DNA of 64,000 nt from Roseibium salinum (GTDB lineage: Bacteria; Pseudomonadota; Alphaproteobacteria; Rhizobiales; Stappiaceae): contig NZ_JAPEVI010000003.1 of assembly GCF_026240905.1 (NCBI RefSeq), positions 1,240,001 through 1,304,000 of the forward strand. The letters run 5' to 3'. The first letter of the stretch is position 1, and every line of letters begins with the position of its first letter. Positions 56,031-64,000 of the stretch are shown one piece after another. The position numbers and the translations under genes are program-made. Below the pieces are notes generated by a model that worked only from the letters and a program-made list of their open reading frames with translations, did not search any database and had not been told where the DNA came from.

Positions 56031-56152
56031 CGTTGCGTTCGTTTGAGGATTCTCCACAGGATTAACGCGAACTTAAAACTTCCGTCCGAGTCTAAGCATA
56101 GATCTTGCAGCCGTGTGGGGCGGCATATCAAGGCTATGACGAGAGAAACTCG

Positions 56153-57214
56153 ATGTCGGATTCAAACGACCATAAGCGGACCATCAAGTACGGTGAGTCC
56201 GCGATTGGGTATATCAGGAAGAATGTGCTACCGGCTTATCCGCGTTCCTATGAGCTCTGGTACACGTATTCTGCGGGCTACAATCAGGGTCTGAACCGCG
56301 CCATCAACGATACCATCAAGGCGAATGGCCGGATCAGCACGGATGAGATGCTGACGCTCTATGGCCGCTTCCTGTCGCCAACACGTCTGGGAGACCGGCT
56401 GGATGAAGTCGGCAGCAAGGTATCCAAAGAGGTGGAAGAACTGGTGGACTCGCTCAAGCTGAGCGCCGACGCCACCTCAGACTACGGCCTGGCTCTGGAG
56501 CAGGCCGGCGAGAAGATCAAGGCGGTCAGCGATCCTGAAAAACTTCACAACTACGTTGCGCATCTGGTGAAATCGACCCAGAACGCCGTAGCCTCCAATC
56601 GCAAGCTGGAAATCCAGCTGTTGGAATCAAAGAAGCACATCGAGACGCTTCAATCGTCGCTGGAAGCAATCCGATATGAATCCCTGACGGATGAGCTGAC
56701 GACACTGAACAACCGCAAGCATTTCGAAAATTCCATCGAACGGATCATCGAACACTCCAAGGAAAGCGGCCGCGGATTTGCGCTGCTGATGACCGACATC
56801 GATCACTTCAAGAAGTTCAACGACACTTACGGCCATCAGACCGGCGATCAGGTTCTGCGCCTCGTCGCGCTGGCCGTGAAACAGAACATCAAGGCTCAGG
56901 ATATTGCCTGTCGCTACGGCGGCGAGGAATTCGCCATCATTCTTCCGCACGAAAGCCTTGATAACGCCGCGGAAATCGGTGAGCGCATCCGCACGGCCGT
57001 GATGTCGAAGGAACTGATCAAGAGATCGACCGGCGAGAATCTCGGCCGGGTTTCCATATCCGTCGGAATTGCCGATTACAAGAAGTCCGACACAGCTCAT
57101 TCCATCGTTGCGCGTGCCGACGAAGCGCTCTATGCCGCAAAAAACGCCGGACGCAACCTGGTGAAGACGGAGAGAGACGTCTCCGCAAACGCTGACCGCG
57201 AAAACGTCGCCTGA
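56153..57214 (+). CDS. Diguanylate cyclase (GGDEF)
   Basis: 353 residues, soluble. The N-terminal domain (about 1-175, ESAIGYIRKNVLPAYPRSYE) is a conserved alphaproteobacterial helical domain without membrane segments; a coiled coil (AVASNRKLEIQLLESKKHIE) leads to the cyclase. GGDEF domain: SLTDELTTLNNRKHFENSIE, LMTDIDHFKKFNDTYGHQTG, active-site GGEEF. The inhibitory site RxxD reads KAQD, so product feedback is probably weak. It makes c-di-GMP from two GTP. The ATG at 56153 begins MSDSNDHKRT. It converges with tenA. Confidence 0.9.
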   Translation: MSDSNDHKRTIKYGESAIGYIRKNVLPAYPRSYELWYTYSAGYNQGLNRAINDTIKANGRISTDEMLTLYGRFLSPTRLGDRLDEVGSKVSKEVEELVDSLKLSADATSDYGLALEQAGEKIKAVSDPEKLHNYVAHLVKSTQNAVASNRKLEIQLLESKKHIETLQSSLEAIRYESLTDELTTLNNRKHFENSIERIIEHSKESGRGFALLMTDIDHFKKFNDTYGHQTGDQVLRLVALAVKQNIKAQDIACRYGGEEFAIILPHESLDNAAEIGERIRTAVMSKELIKRSTGENLGRVSISVGIADYKKSDTAHSIVARADEALYAAKNAGRNLVKTERDVSANADRENVA

Positions 57215-57222
57215 CTCAGAGC

Positions 57223-57247
57223 GTTTCGACAGGTTCGTGCTCGAAAC
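57223..57247. terminator. Weak hairpin between GGDEF and tenA genes
   Basis: GTTTCGA and TCGAAAC arms (7 bp) with an 11-nt loop lie between convergent stops. No U-run follows, so this is a weak candidate. Confidence 0.3.
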
Positions 57248-57264
57248 CGGGGCAGCGATTCACG

Positions 57265-57927
57265 TCAGCCTTTTGCGTTGAGCCCCATCTGCCAGAAGTC
57301 GCTTTCCAGCCTGCAGGCCTTTTCAAACAGTGAAAGCACGCGCGGATAGCGGTGGCCGGTCAATACCTGGTTCGCCGTGTCGTCGAACCAGTCTGCAAAG
57401 CCCTGGGCGACGTCCTGATATTGCTCTCCGGAATATTCCTCAATCCAGCGCCCGTACGGATTGTCGCCCCGGTTGGCGCCCTCGCCTTTCAGCCTTGCAC
57501 CAATTTCCGCATAACCGAGAATGCACGGAGCCAGGGCTGCCTGAAGGTCCAACAGGTCCCCGGACATGCCAGCGTCCAGCACGAACCGCGTATAGGCCAT
57601 CGTGGGCGTGTCCTCGGGCGCGTTCTCAAGGTCGGAGCGTTGCATGTCCCACTGCGAGCAAAGCTCGACATGCAGGTCCAGTTCCACGTCCAGGATCGCC
57701 TTGACGCCCTCAAGCGACCGGCGCATGTCGACGAGGCTGGGGCTCTTGTAGACCGCGAGCGCGTAAGCGCGGGCAAACTGGATCAGAAACAGATAGTCCT
57801 GTACGAGATAGTGCTTGAAACACTCGAGCGGCAACGTCCCGTCACCAAGCTGTTTCACAAAGGCGTGGCGCGTATAGCCAGCCCATTGCGGTGCCGCATC
57901 GGCCTTGAGCCGTTCAAAAAACTTCAT
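57265..57927 (-). CDS. tenA: TenA, aminopyrimidine aminohydrolase (thiaminase II)
   Basis: 220 residues, all-helical. It hydrolyses degraded thiamine (aminopyrimidine) for salvage. LPLECFKHYLVQDYLFLIQF and the catalytic Cys in ALAPCILGYAEIG, with downstream NPYGRWIEEYSGEQY, place it in the Cys-type (TenA_C) group. The protein ends RLESDFWQMGL. It starts 40 bp after sufA on the same strand, so read-through from the SUF operon is possible although the function is unrelated. Confidence 0.92.
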   Translation of the reverse strand: MKFFERLKADAAPQWAGYTRHAFVKQLGDGTLPLECFKHYLVQDYLFLIQFARAYALAVYKSPSLVDMRRSLEGVKAILDVELDLHVELCSQWDMQRSDLENAPEDTPTMAYTRFVLDAGMSGDLLDLQAALAPCILGYAEIGARLKGEGANRGDNPYGRWIEEYSGEQYQDVAQGFADWFDDTANQVLTGHRYPRVLSLFEKACRLESDFWQMGLNAKG

Positions 57928-57967
57928 GAAAATCTCTCAGGATCAGGCCGCAGATCTCGCAGAGCGT

Positions 57968-58345
57968 TTATCGCGCGAATGTGCTCAGATCGGCTTCCTT
58001 CAGCGAAACGGATTCGCCGCAACCGCAGGCCGACACTTCGTTCGGGTTCTTGAAAACAAAGCCGGAGCGGAATTTCGTAACCTCGAAATCCATCTCCGTG
58101 CCGAGCAGGAATAGGACGGCGGAGGGATCCACATACAGGCGGGCGCCCTTGTCCTCAATGACGTCGTCACCGGTCCTCGCCTCGTCGACGAGATCCATGG
58201 TGTATTCCATGCCGGCACACCCGCCTTTCTTGATTCCAACACGCAAGCCGGTGGCGTTCTTGTCGGAGCTCTCGACAAGTTCGCGCACGCGTTCGGCGGC
58301 GGCGTCCGTCAGGGTCATGACCTGGAATTTTCCGGCAGATGCCAT
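57968..58345 (-). CDS. sufA: SufA-type Fe-S scaffold/carrier
   Basis: 125 residues. An A-type carrier with GIKKGGCAGMEYTMDLVDEA (first cluster Cys) and SACGCGESVSL (the other two). It ends the SUF operon: 73 bp after sufT. Distinguished from ErpA by its operon position and by the shorter C-terminal loop; both may carry clusters to the same targets. Confidence 0.92.
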   Translation of the reverse strand: MASAGKFQVMTLTDAAAERVRELVESSDKNATGLRVGIKKGGCAGMEYTMDLVDEARTGDDVIEDKGARLYVDPSAVLFLLGTEMDFEVTKFRSGFVFKNPNEVSACGCGESVSLKEADLSTFAR

Positions 58346-58418
58346 TTATTCCTCATTCGGTTCCGGTGGTTTCATACCGGATATGGGGATTCAGCCTATC
58401 GGATAAAAGGCCGTCGCC

Positions 58419-58814
58419 TCAATACCAGTTGAGAGCCACCTTGGCTTCGTCGGACATGCGGTCCGGCGTCCAGGGCGGATCGAAGACCATGTCGACATTC
58501 ACCGGCCCGACACCGGCCACCGCCGAAACGGCGTTTTCCACCCAGCCGGGCATTTCGCCTGCCACCGGACAACCGGGCGCCGTCAGCGTCATATCGATAT
58601 TGACCGACCGGTCATCCTCGATATCGACCTTGTAGATCAGGCCCAACTCGTAGATATCGCAGGGAATCTCCGGGTCGTAAACCGACTTGAGGGCACCGAC
58701 GATGTCAGATGTCAGCCGCTCGAGTTCATCGGCCGGGATGGCGCTTTCAGCGGTCACCTGGGCCCGCAGTTCTTCGCCGGCCGCATTTGTGTCAAGTGTG
58801 GTAGGGTTTTCCAT
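58419..58814 (-). CDS. sufT: SufT, DUF59 Fe-S maturation factor
   Basis: 131 residues. A DUF59/MIP18 domain (VYDPEIPCDIYELGLIYKVD, LTAPGCPVAGEMPGWVENAV, DPPWTPDRMSDEAKVALNWY). SufT supports maturation of Fe-S proteins under iron limitation. It lies 11 bp after sufS. The core resembles PaaD of the paa operon, which uses the same domain for epoxidase maturation. Confidence 0.92.
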   Translation of the reverse strand: MENPTTLDTNAAGEELRAQVTAESAIPADELERLTSDIVGALKSVYDPEIPCDIYELGLIYKVDIEDDRSVNIDMTLTAPGCPVAGEMPGWVENAVSAVAGVGPVNVDMVFDPPWTPDRMSDEAKVALNWY

Positions 58815-58825
58815 TGGGTCCGTCC

Positions 58826-60082
58826 TTACCCGAAAAAGCTCTGTGCTTTCAACAAGGCCTCATGAAGCGCGTCGATCTCAGCACGCGTATTATACAGTCC
58901 GAAGCTTGCCCGACATGTAGAGGTCACGCCGTATCTTGCCAAGAGCGGCTGTGCGCAGTGCGTTCCTGCTCGGACCGCAACCCCAGCCCGGTCGATAATC
59001 GTTGCCACATCATGGGCATGGGCGCCCTCGATTTCAAAGGCGATGATCGCCCCCTTGTCCGGTGCATCCCCGAAGATCCTCAGCGAGTTGATTTCCCTCA
59101 GCTTCTGATGGGCGTAGTCCTTCAGGTCCGCCTCGTGCCGTGCGATGTTTTCCCGGCCGAGCCCATCCATGTAATCCAGTGCCGCCCCCAGGCCGATCGC
59201 CTGTACGATGGGCGGCGTACCCGCTTCGAACCGGTGTGGAGGATGATTATAGGTGACCAGGTCCTCGGTGACATCCAGAATCATCTCACCGCCGCCGTTA
59301 AACGGCCGCAGCGCCTCCAGTCTCTCCGGCTTGCCCCAAAGCACGCCAATCCCCGAAGGTCCATAGACCTTGTGACCGGTGAAGACATAGTAGTCGCAGT
59401 CGATATCCTGCACATCGACGGGCATATGGACTGCCGCCTGGCTGCCGTCGACCAGAACCGGAATGCCGCGCTCGTGAGCGATCCGGCAGACTTCCTTGAC
59501 CGGAACCACCGTGCCCAGGACGTTGGACATATGCGTGATCGCGACCAGCTTGGTACGATCGCTCAAGGTGTCCGCAAAGGCGTCGAGGTCGAACGAGCCG
59601 TCTTCGCGGACATAGACCCACTTCAGCTTCGCACCCTGGCGTTCACGATGGAAATGCCAGGGGACGATGTTGGAATGGTGCTCCATGATGGAAAGCACGA
59701 TCTCATCGCCTTCGCCGAAATAATCCGGGCCAAGACCATAGGAGACGAGGTTGATCGCTTCCGTCGTCGATTTTGTGAAGACCACCTCGTCAACGGATTT
59801 GGCGTTCAGGAAGCGTCGCACTTTTTCGCGTGCCGCCTCGTAATTGTCCGTTGCCGTATTCGACAGGTAGTGCAGGCCGCGATGGACGTTGGCATATTCA
59901 TGGGAATAGGCCCTGGTCACCGCATCGATCACCGCCTGGGGCTTCTGGGCAGAGGCGCCGTTGTCCAGATAGACCAGAGGTTTGCCATAGACCTCTCGCG
60001 AAAGGATCGGAAAATCCTTCCGGATCGCCTCGACATCATAGCCCGGGGCCTGTGCCGTCTTTTCTGCAGGTGCGACCGTCAT
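58826..60082 (-). CDS. sufS: Cysteine desulfurase SufS
   Basis: 418 residues. A PLP enzyme that takes sulfur from cysteine for cluster assembly. PLP Lys in YYVFTGHKVYGPSGIGVLWG (about 240), active-site Cys in VRAGTHCAQPLLARYGV (about 377), and SVMEHHSNIVPW with the catalytic His. The N-terminus (YDVEAIRKDFPILSREVYGK) is that of group II (SufS) enzymes. It lies 37 bp after sufD. Confidence 0.96.
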   Translation of the reverse strand: MTVAPAEKTAQAPGYDVEAIRKDFPILSREVYGKPLVYLDNGASAQKPQAVIDAVTRAYSHEYANVHRGLHYLSNTATDNYEAAREKVRRFLNAKSVDEVVFTKSTTEAINLVSYGLGPDYFGEGDEIVLSIMEHHSNIVPWHFHRERQGAKLKWVYVREDGSFDLDAFADTLSDRTKLVAITHMSNVLGTVVPVKEVCRIAHERGIPVLVDGSQAAVHMPVDVQDIDCDYYVFTGHKVYGPSGIGVLWGKPERLEALRPFNGGGEMILDVTEDLVTYNHPPHRFEAGTPPIVQAIGLGAALDYMDGLGRENIARHEADLKDYAHQKLREINSLRIFGDAPDKGAIIAFEIEGAHAHDVATIIDRAGVAVRAGTHCAQPLLARYGVTSTCRASFGLYNTRAEIDALHEALLKAQSFFG

Positions 60083-60119
60083 GCGGCGCTGCTCCTTGTA
60101 TCCATGAGACGGGTACGCT

Positions 60120-61439
60120 TCAGTGCCCGGCGAGCCAGTCTCGTACGCGCTCTTCCAGGCCTTCGGTCACATCGTCTTCGCCGTATTCTTCAATCGCCTC
60201 TGCGAGGAAGGCCAGCACGAGAAGCGTCTTGGCCTCATCTTCCGGAATACCCCTCGCCCGCAGATAGAACAACAAGTCCTCGTCGATCTGGCCGCTGGTC
60301 GCGCCATGGGCACAAACCACGTCGTCCGCGAAAATTTCCAGCTCCGGCTTGTTGGCCATTTCCGCTTCCTCGGACAGAAGCAGAGCCTGGGTCATCATCT
60401 CGCCGTCGGTCTTCTGGGCATGGGGCGCGACGTTGATGCGGCCCTGGTAAACGCCTTTCGCACGACCATCGAGGACGGTCTTGAAGAACTCGCGGCTGTT
60501 GCAGTGAGGCACAGCGTGGTCGGCGATCAGCGTCTGGTCCGCCAGGTCCTCGCCACCGGCCATGCTCACGCCGTAGATCTTGGCGTTGGAGTTCTCGCCG
60601 GTGAAGTTGACGAACTGCTGGTTGCGCACGAAGCGCGGACCGGCAATGAAGCCGAAAGACTTGAACTCGGCGTTCGCGCCAAGCGTTGCGACGCTGGTGA
60701 ACAACCGGGCAGCTTTCGCCTTGCCGATGATCAGACGCGTGGTCGCCAGGGACGCGGTATCCGCCACATCGTAGTCGAAGACCGTGTTGATCTCGCCCTC
60801 TTCCGTGTCGCCCGCGAACGTCTCCAGGAGGCGCAGCTTTGCGCCTTTTCCGAGGACAATCCTGTTGCGGTTGACCTGGGCGCCGGCCGATGCGGCCACC
60901 TGAACCAGCTCGACAGGCTTGGAGATCTCGGCGCCTTCCCTGATTTCGACGATGACACCACCCTGCACGAAGGCGGTGTTGAGTGCCAGGATACCGTCGT
61001 TCGGTGCGGTTTTCGGAGAGCCGACCAACTGAGCACCGTTTGCACCGACAAGCGCATCCGCCATGCTGGAAAGGGTCACCCCTTCGCCGGCAAGCGCATC
61101 CGCGTCAGACAGTTCCGGCACATAAGCGCCGTTCGCCAGCACGATCCTGTAACGGTCGAGGTCGGCGAAACCGTCCTGGCTATCCAGAACCGTCTTTGCA
61201 GCCGCCGCATCCGCGGGAGCTGCCAGCGCGGCGGCGGATTTCATGAAGGCGCGCAGATCGGTGTATTTGTATTCCTCCACACGACGGTGCGGCAGGCCCT
61301 TGTCGCGGATCTGGCCGATGGCAGCTTCCCGAAGAGCTGCAACCGCCACGGAACCGGACAAGCCATCCCGGGCGCGTTCAAAGCGATCGAGCAGATCGCT
61401 TTCCGCCTGGGTATGTTTGATGGGTGCGTTAGCGTTCAT
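60120..61439 (-). CDS. sufD: Fe-S assembly protein SufD
   Basis: 439 residues. SufD and SufB form the SufBC2D scaffold. Beta-helix core (NRIVLGKGAKLRLLETFAGD, YQGRINVAPHAQKTDGEMMT) and a C-terminal alpha-helical part with EDEAKTLLVLAFLAEAIEEY. CAHGATSGQIDEDLLFYLRA carries the His/Ser-rich motif of the family. It is 14 bp after sufC. Confidence 0.95.
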   Translation of the reverse strand: MNANAPIKHTQAESDLLDRFERARDGLSGSVAVAALREAAIGQIRDKGLPHRRVEEYKYTDLRAFMKSAAALAAPADAAAAKTVLDSQDGFADLDRYRIVLANGAYVPELSDADALAGEGVTLSSMADALVGANGAQLVGSPKTAPNDGILALNTAFVQGGVIVEIREGAEISKPVELVQVAASAGAQVNRNRIVLGKGAKLRLLETFAGDTEEGEINTVFDYDVADTASLATTRLIIGKAKAARLFTSVATLGANAEFKSFGFIAGPRFVRNQQFVNFTGENSNAKIYGVSMAGGEDLADQTLIADHAVPHCNSREFFKTVLDGRAKGVYQGRINVAPHAQKTDGEMMTQALLLSEEAEMANKPELEIFADDVVCAHGATSGQIDEDLLFYLRARGIPEDEAKTLLVLAFLAEAIEEYGEDDVTEGLEERVRDWLAGH

Positions 61440-61453
61440 ATCGCGTTGCTCTC

Positions 61454-62209
61454 TTATGCAGCCGTGTCGATGTAGTCAGCGTAGCCGTTCTTCTCCAGTT
61501 CGACCGCCAGTTCCTTGCCGCCGGTCTTCACGATCCGGCCCCGGGACAGAACGTGCACCACGTCCGGCACGATATAGTCGAGAAGGCGCTGATAGTGGGT
61601 GATCACCACCATGGCCCGATCCGGAGACCGCAGCTTGTTGACGCCGTCGGCCACGATCCGCAGCGCATCGATGTCGAGCCCGGAATCCGTTTCATCCAGC
61701 ACGCAGAGCTTCGGCTCAAGCAGGGACATCTGCAGGATTTCGGCGCGCTTCTTCTCGCCGCCGGAAAAGCCGACATTCAGCGGACGCTTCAGCATATCCA
61801 TGGAAACGTTCAGATGGCCGGCGGCCTCCTTCACGCGCTTCATGAAATCGGGAATCGACAGCGCAGCTTCGCCGCGCGCCTTGCGCTGCGCGTTCATCGC
61901 CGTTTTCAGGAACTCCATGGTGGCGACACCCGGAATTTCGATCGGGTACTGGAACGCCAGGAACATGCCCGCCGCGGCGCGCTCGTCCGGTTCCATTTCC
62001 AGCATGTTCTCGCCGTTGAAGAGGATCTCCCCTTCGGTGACCTCGTAGTCATCCTTGCCTGCCAGAATGTAGGACAAGGTCGACTTGCCGGAGCCGTTCG
62101 GACCCATGATGGCGTGCATTTCGCCCGGCTTGACGGTCAGGTCGATGCCGCGCAGGATTTCGGTTTCGTCTTCCGCGATGCGGGCATGCAGGTTCTTGAT
62201 CTCAAGCAT
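61454..62209 (-). CDS. sufC: Fe-S assembly ATPase SufC
   Basis: 251 residues. The soluble ABC ATPase of SufBC2D. Walker A GPNGSGKSTLSYI (about 37-49), signature FSGGEKKRAEILQMSLLEPK, Walker B CVLDETDSGLD, and VITHYQRLLDYIVPD. The ATG at 62209 (MLEIKNLHAR) is the family start; a longer frame is rejected. It comes 58 bp after the crystallin J1-like gene. Confidence 0.96.
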   Translation of the reverse strand: MLEIKNLHARIAEDETEILRGIDLTVKPGEMHAIMGPNGSGKSTLSYILAGKDDYEVTEGEILFNGENMLEMEPDERAAAGMFLAFQYPIEIPGVATMEFLKTAMNAQRKARGEAALSIPDFMKRVKEAAGHLNVSMDMLKRPLNVGFSGGEKKRAEILQMSLLEPKLCVLDETDSGLDIDALRIVADGVNKLRSPDRAMVVITHYQRLLDYIVPDVVHVLSRGRIVKTGGKELAVELEKNGYADYIDTAA

Positions 62210-62267
62210 ATTTCTACTCGTCGGTTCACATTGACAGCAATTCATGCTGCTTAAGCTAGGTGGTGTC

Positions 62268-62627
62268 TCAGGTCTCTGCAGGGGTAAACTGCTGTGTGAC
62301 CGTAATTGGTCCAACAATTTTCAGATTGAATTCTTCAAGTTCGTCTGCAGGTACCCACAACTCCTCATGCTCGCGCCCGCCAACAATTCTCCGATCGAAC
62401 CCAGCTGCATAAGCTGCATCAATCTCGAACTTGGTGACATATCCATGCCTGGATCCGGTCTTGGTGTTCCAGTCGCGAGCGATTTGCACGGCATATCCCT
62501 CGTTGGTCACAGGATAGAAGATCGGCTGCTCAGGCAAGCGCGGAGGAAAGCGTCGCCAACCGCTTTCCTCAATCAGCTTCAGTTCCTCCAGGACAACAGG
62601 GCGATAAAGAGTCACGGTTTCTACCAT
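62268..62627 (-). CDS. ADP-ribosylation/crystallin J1-like protein within the suf operon
   Basis: 119 residues, cytoplasmic. The sequence TVTLYRPVVLEELKLIEESG, FPPRLPEQPIFYPVTNEGYA and QIARDWNTKTGSRHGYVTKF matches a small family usually annotated as ADP-ribosylation/crystallin J1. The name does not imply a proven activity: no ADP-ribosylglycohydrolase metal site is visible. The gene lies between sufB (4-bp gap) and sufC (58-bp gap), so it is co-transcribed with both and may support cluster assembly. Start is ATG at 62627. Confidence 0.72.
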   Translation of the reverse strand: MVETVTLYRPVVLEELKLIEESGWRRFPPRLPEQPIFYPVTNEGYAVQIARDWNTKTGSRHGYVTKFEIDAAYAAGFDRRIVGGREHEELWVPADELEEFNLKIVGPITVTQQFTPAET

Positions 62628-62631
62628 CCGC

Positions 62632-64000
62632 TCAGCCCACGGATCCTTCCAGGCTGATCGAGATCAGCTTCTGCGCCTCCACGGCGAATTCCATCGGCAG
62701 CTGCTGGATGACGTCCTTCACGAAGCCGTTGACGATGAGCGCCACCGCTTCTTCTTCCGTCAGTCCGCGCTGCAGGCAGTAGAACATCTGGTCGTCCGAG
62801 ATCTTCGAAGTGGTCGCCTCGTGTTCGAACTGGGCCGAGGCGTTCTTGCTCTCGATGTAGGGCACCGTATGCGCACCGCAGTCCTGACCGATCAGGAGCG
62901 AGTCACACTGGGTGAAGTTGCGTGCGTTGGACGCCTTGCGGTGCGCCGATATCAGGCCGCGATAGGTATTCTGGGACTTGCCGGCGGAAATACCCTTGGA
63001 AATGACCCGGCTGGACGTGTTCTTGCCCAGGTGGATCATCTTGGTGCCGCTGTCGATCTGCTGACGGCCGTTGGAAACGGCGATGGAATAGAACTCACCG
63101 CGTGAGTTGTCTCCGCGCAGGATGCATGACGGATATTTCCAGGTGATCGCCGATCCGGTCTCGACCTGGGTCCAGGAGATCTTGGAATTCCTGCCGCGGC
63201 AGTCACCGCGCTTGGTGACAAAATTGTAAATGCCGCCCTTGCCTTCCTTGTCGCCCGGGAACCAGTTCTGGACCGTGGAGTATTTGATCTCCGCGTCCTC
63301 CAGGGCCACGAGCTCGACCACGGCCGCGTGCAGCTGGTTTTCGTCGCGCTGCGGCGCGGTGCAGCCTTCCAGATAGGAGACGTAGGCTCCTTTTTCGGCA
63401 ATGATCAGCGTACGCTCGAACTGACCGGTGTTCTGTTCGTTGATGCGGAAATAGGTCGACAGCTCCATCGGGCAGCGGACGCCTTCCGGCACATAGACGA
63501 ACGAGCCGTCGGAAAAGACGGCCGAATTCAGGGTCGCATAGAAATTGTCGGAGACCGGAACGACGGAGCCGAGATACTTCTTCACCAGATCCGGATATTC
63601 ACGCACCGCTTCTGAAATCGAGCAGAAGATGACGCCAGCCTTTTTCAGCTCATCCTTGAAGGTGGTGACGACGGAAACGGAATCGAATACGGCGTCGACC
63701 GCGACCCGGTTCTTCGGCTCGACCCCAGCCAGAATTTCCTGTTCGGCGAGCGGAATGCCGAGTTTCGCGTAGGTGGCCAGGAGCTCCGGATCGACCTCGT
63801 CCAGGCTCTTCGGACCACTCACCGATTTCGGCGAAGCCCAATAGTAGAGTTCATCGAAATCGATCTTCGGATAGGAAACGCGCGCCCAGGACGGCTCCTC
63901 CATCTGCTGGAAACGGCGCAGCGCTTCGAGCCGCCACTCGGTCATCCATTCCGGTTCGTTCTTCTTGGCGGAAATAAACCGGACGGTCTCCTCAGACAGG
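62632..64000 (-). CDS. sufB: Fe-S assembly protein SufB, 3' part (5' end outside window)
   Basis: The open frame continues past the right edge ([12 protein letters not shown]... ahead of [12 protein letters not shown]), so about 456 C-terminal residues are visible of an expected 480-490. SufB is the scaffold on which the Fe-S cluster is built. Seen: [60 protein letters not shown] and [24 protein letters not shown] [20 protein letters not shown] at the end. It is the first gene of the SUF operon in this window. Confidence 0.95.
   Translation of the reverse strand, partial: LSEETVRFISAKKNEPEWMTEWRLEALRRFQQMEEPSWARVSYPKIDFDELYYWASPKSVSGPKSLDEVDPELLATYAKLGIPLAEQEILAGVEPKNRVAVDAVFDSVSVVTTFKDELKKAGVIFCSISEAVREYPDLVKKYLGSVVPVSDNFYATLNSAVFSDGSFVYVPEGVRCPMELSTYFRINEQNTGQFERTLIIAEKGAYVSYLEGCTAPQRDENQLHAAVVELVALEDAEIKYSTVQNWFPGDKEGKGGIYNFVTKRGDCRGRNSKISWTQVETGSAITWKYPSCILRGDNSRGEFYSIAVSNGRQQIDSGTKMIHLGKNTSSRVISKGISAGKSQNTYRGLISAHRKASNARNFTQCDSLLIGQDCGAHTVPYIESKNASAQFEHEATTSKISDDQMFYCLQRGLTEEEAVALIVNGFVKDVIQQLPMEFAVEAQKLISISLEGSVG

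Overview
The window is high-GC alphaproteobacterial chromosome, most likely Hyphomicrobiales (Rhizobiales) and possibly a marine Stappiaceae-type organism (inference from gene content only). Evidence for the class: the block argS / SPOR protein / nagZ / scpA / scpB / tatABC / serS / surE / pcm / nlpD-like / yajC / secDF in the usual alphaproteobacterial order, an ExoR-type periplasmic regulator, DUF1127 genes linked to CCUCCUCCC-loop RNAs, and a SUF operon with sufT. I saw no tRNA, rRNA, CRISPR, insertion sequence or prophage.

Layout. 1-2880: the C-terminal end of a cadherin-like/RTX secreted protein, convergent with an HlyD-type adaptor. 3092-13017: a phenylacetate (paa) locus. paaG-paaI-paaK run rightward; paaX and paaA-(DUF3291)-paaB-paaC-paaD-paaE-paaZ run leftward. 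Two similar 35-bp TCACAGAAA...TGTGA elements stand in front of the two arms and are candidate PaaX operators. 13153-17254: a frameshifted znuA behind a Zur-like element, an L,D-transpeptidase, and a small, also frameshifted, aspzincin-like metallopeptidase. 17363-24201: ssb, uvrA, two DUF1127 micro-genes each followed by hairpins with CCTCCTCCC loops (cuckoo/CcsR-type RNAs), then trmFO. 24250-28537: homologues of complex I assembly factors NDUFAF6 and NDUFAF3 next to secF-secD-yajC. 28773-47291: the conserved alphaproteobacterial block, interrupted by a lone ABC ATPase (between scpB and tatA) and an esterase/EamA/LysR group (between nagZ and the SPOR gene). 47391-57214: dgt, erpA, xthA, a small Cys-rich exported protein, exoR, parE, a DEAD-box helicase and a diguanylate cyclase. 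57265-64000: tenA and the SUF Fe-S operon (sufB-CrysJ1-like-sufC-sufD-sufS-sufT-sufA), running off the right edge.

How the genes work together. PaaK activates phenylacetate to the CoA ester. PaaABCDE epoxidises it, PaaG isomerises the epoxide to the oxepin, PaaZ opens and oxidises the ring, and PaaI hydrolyses dead-end thioesters. No paaF/H/J beta-oxidation genes are in the window. ErpA and the SUF proteins make and deliver Fe-S clusters. TatABC and SecDF-YajC serve two export routes, and ScpAB and ParE serve chromosome segregation.

Sequence quality. Seven single-base frameshifts interrupt six genes: znuA, the metallopeptidase, secD, the nlpD-like gene, tatB (twice) and argS. Five lack one base in a C/G run and two have one extra base inside the same octamer. 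Essential genes are among them, so consensus errors are the likeliest explanation. Both halves of each gene are annotated together here.
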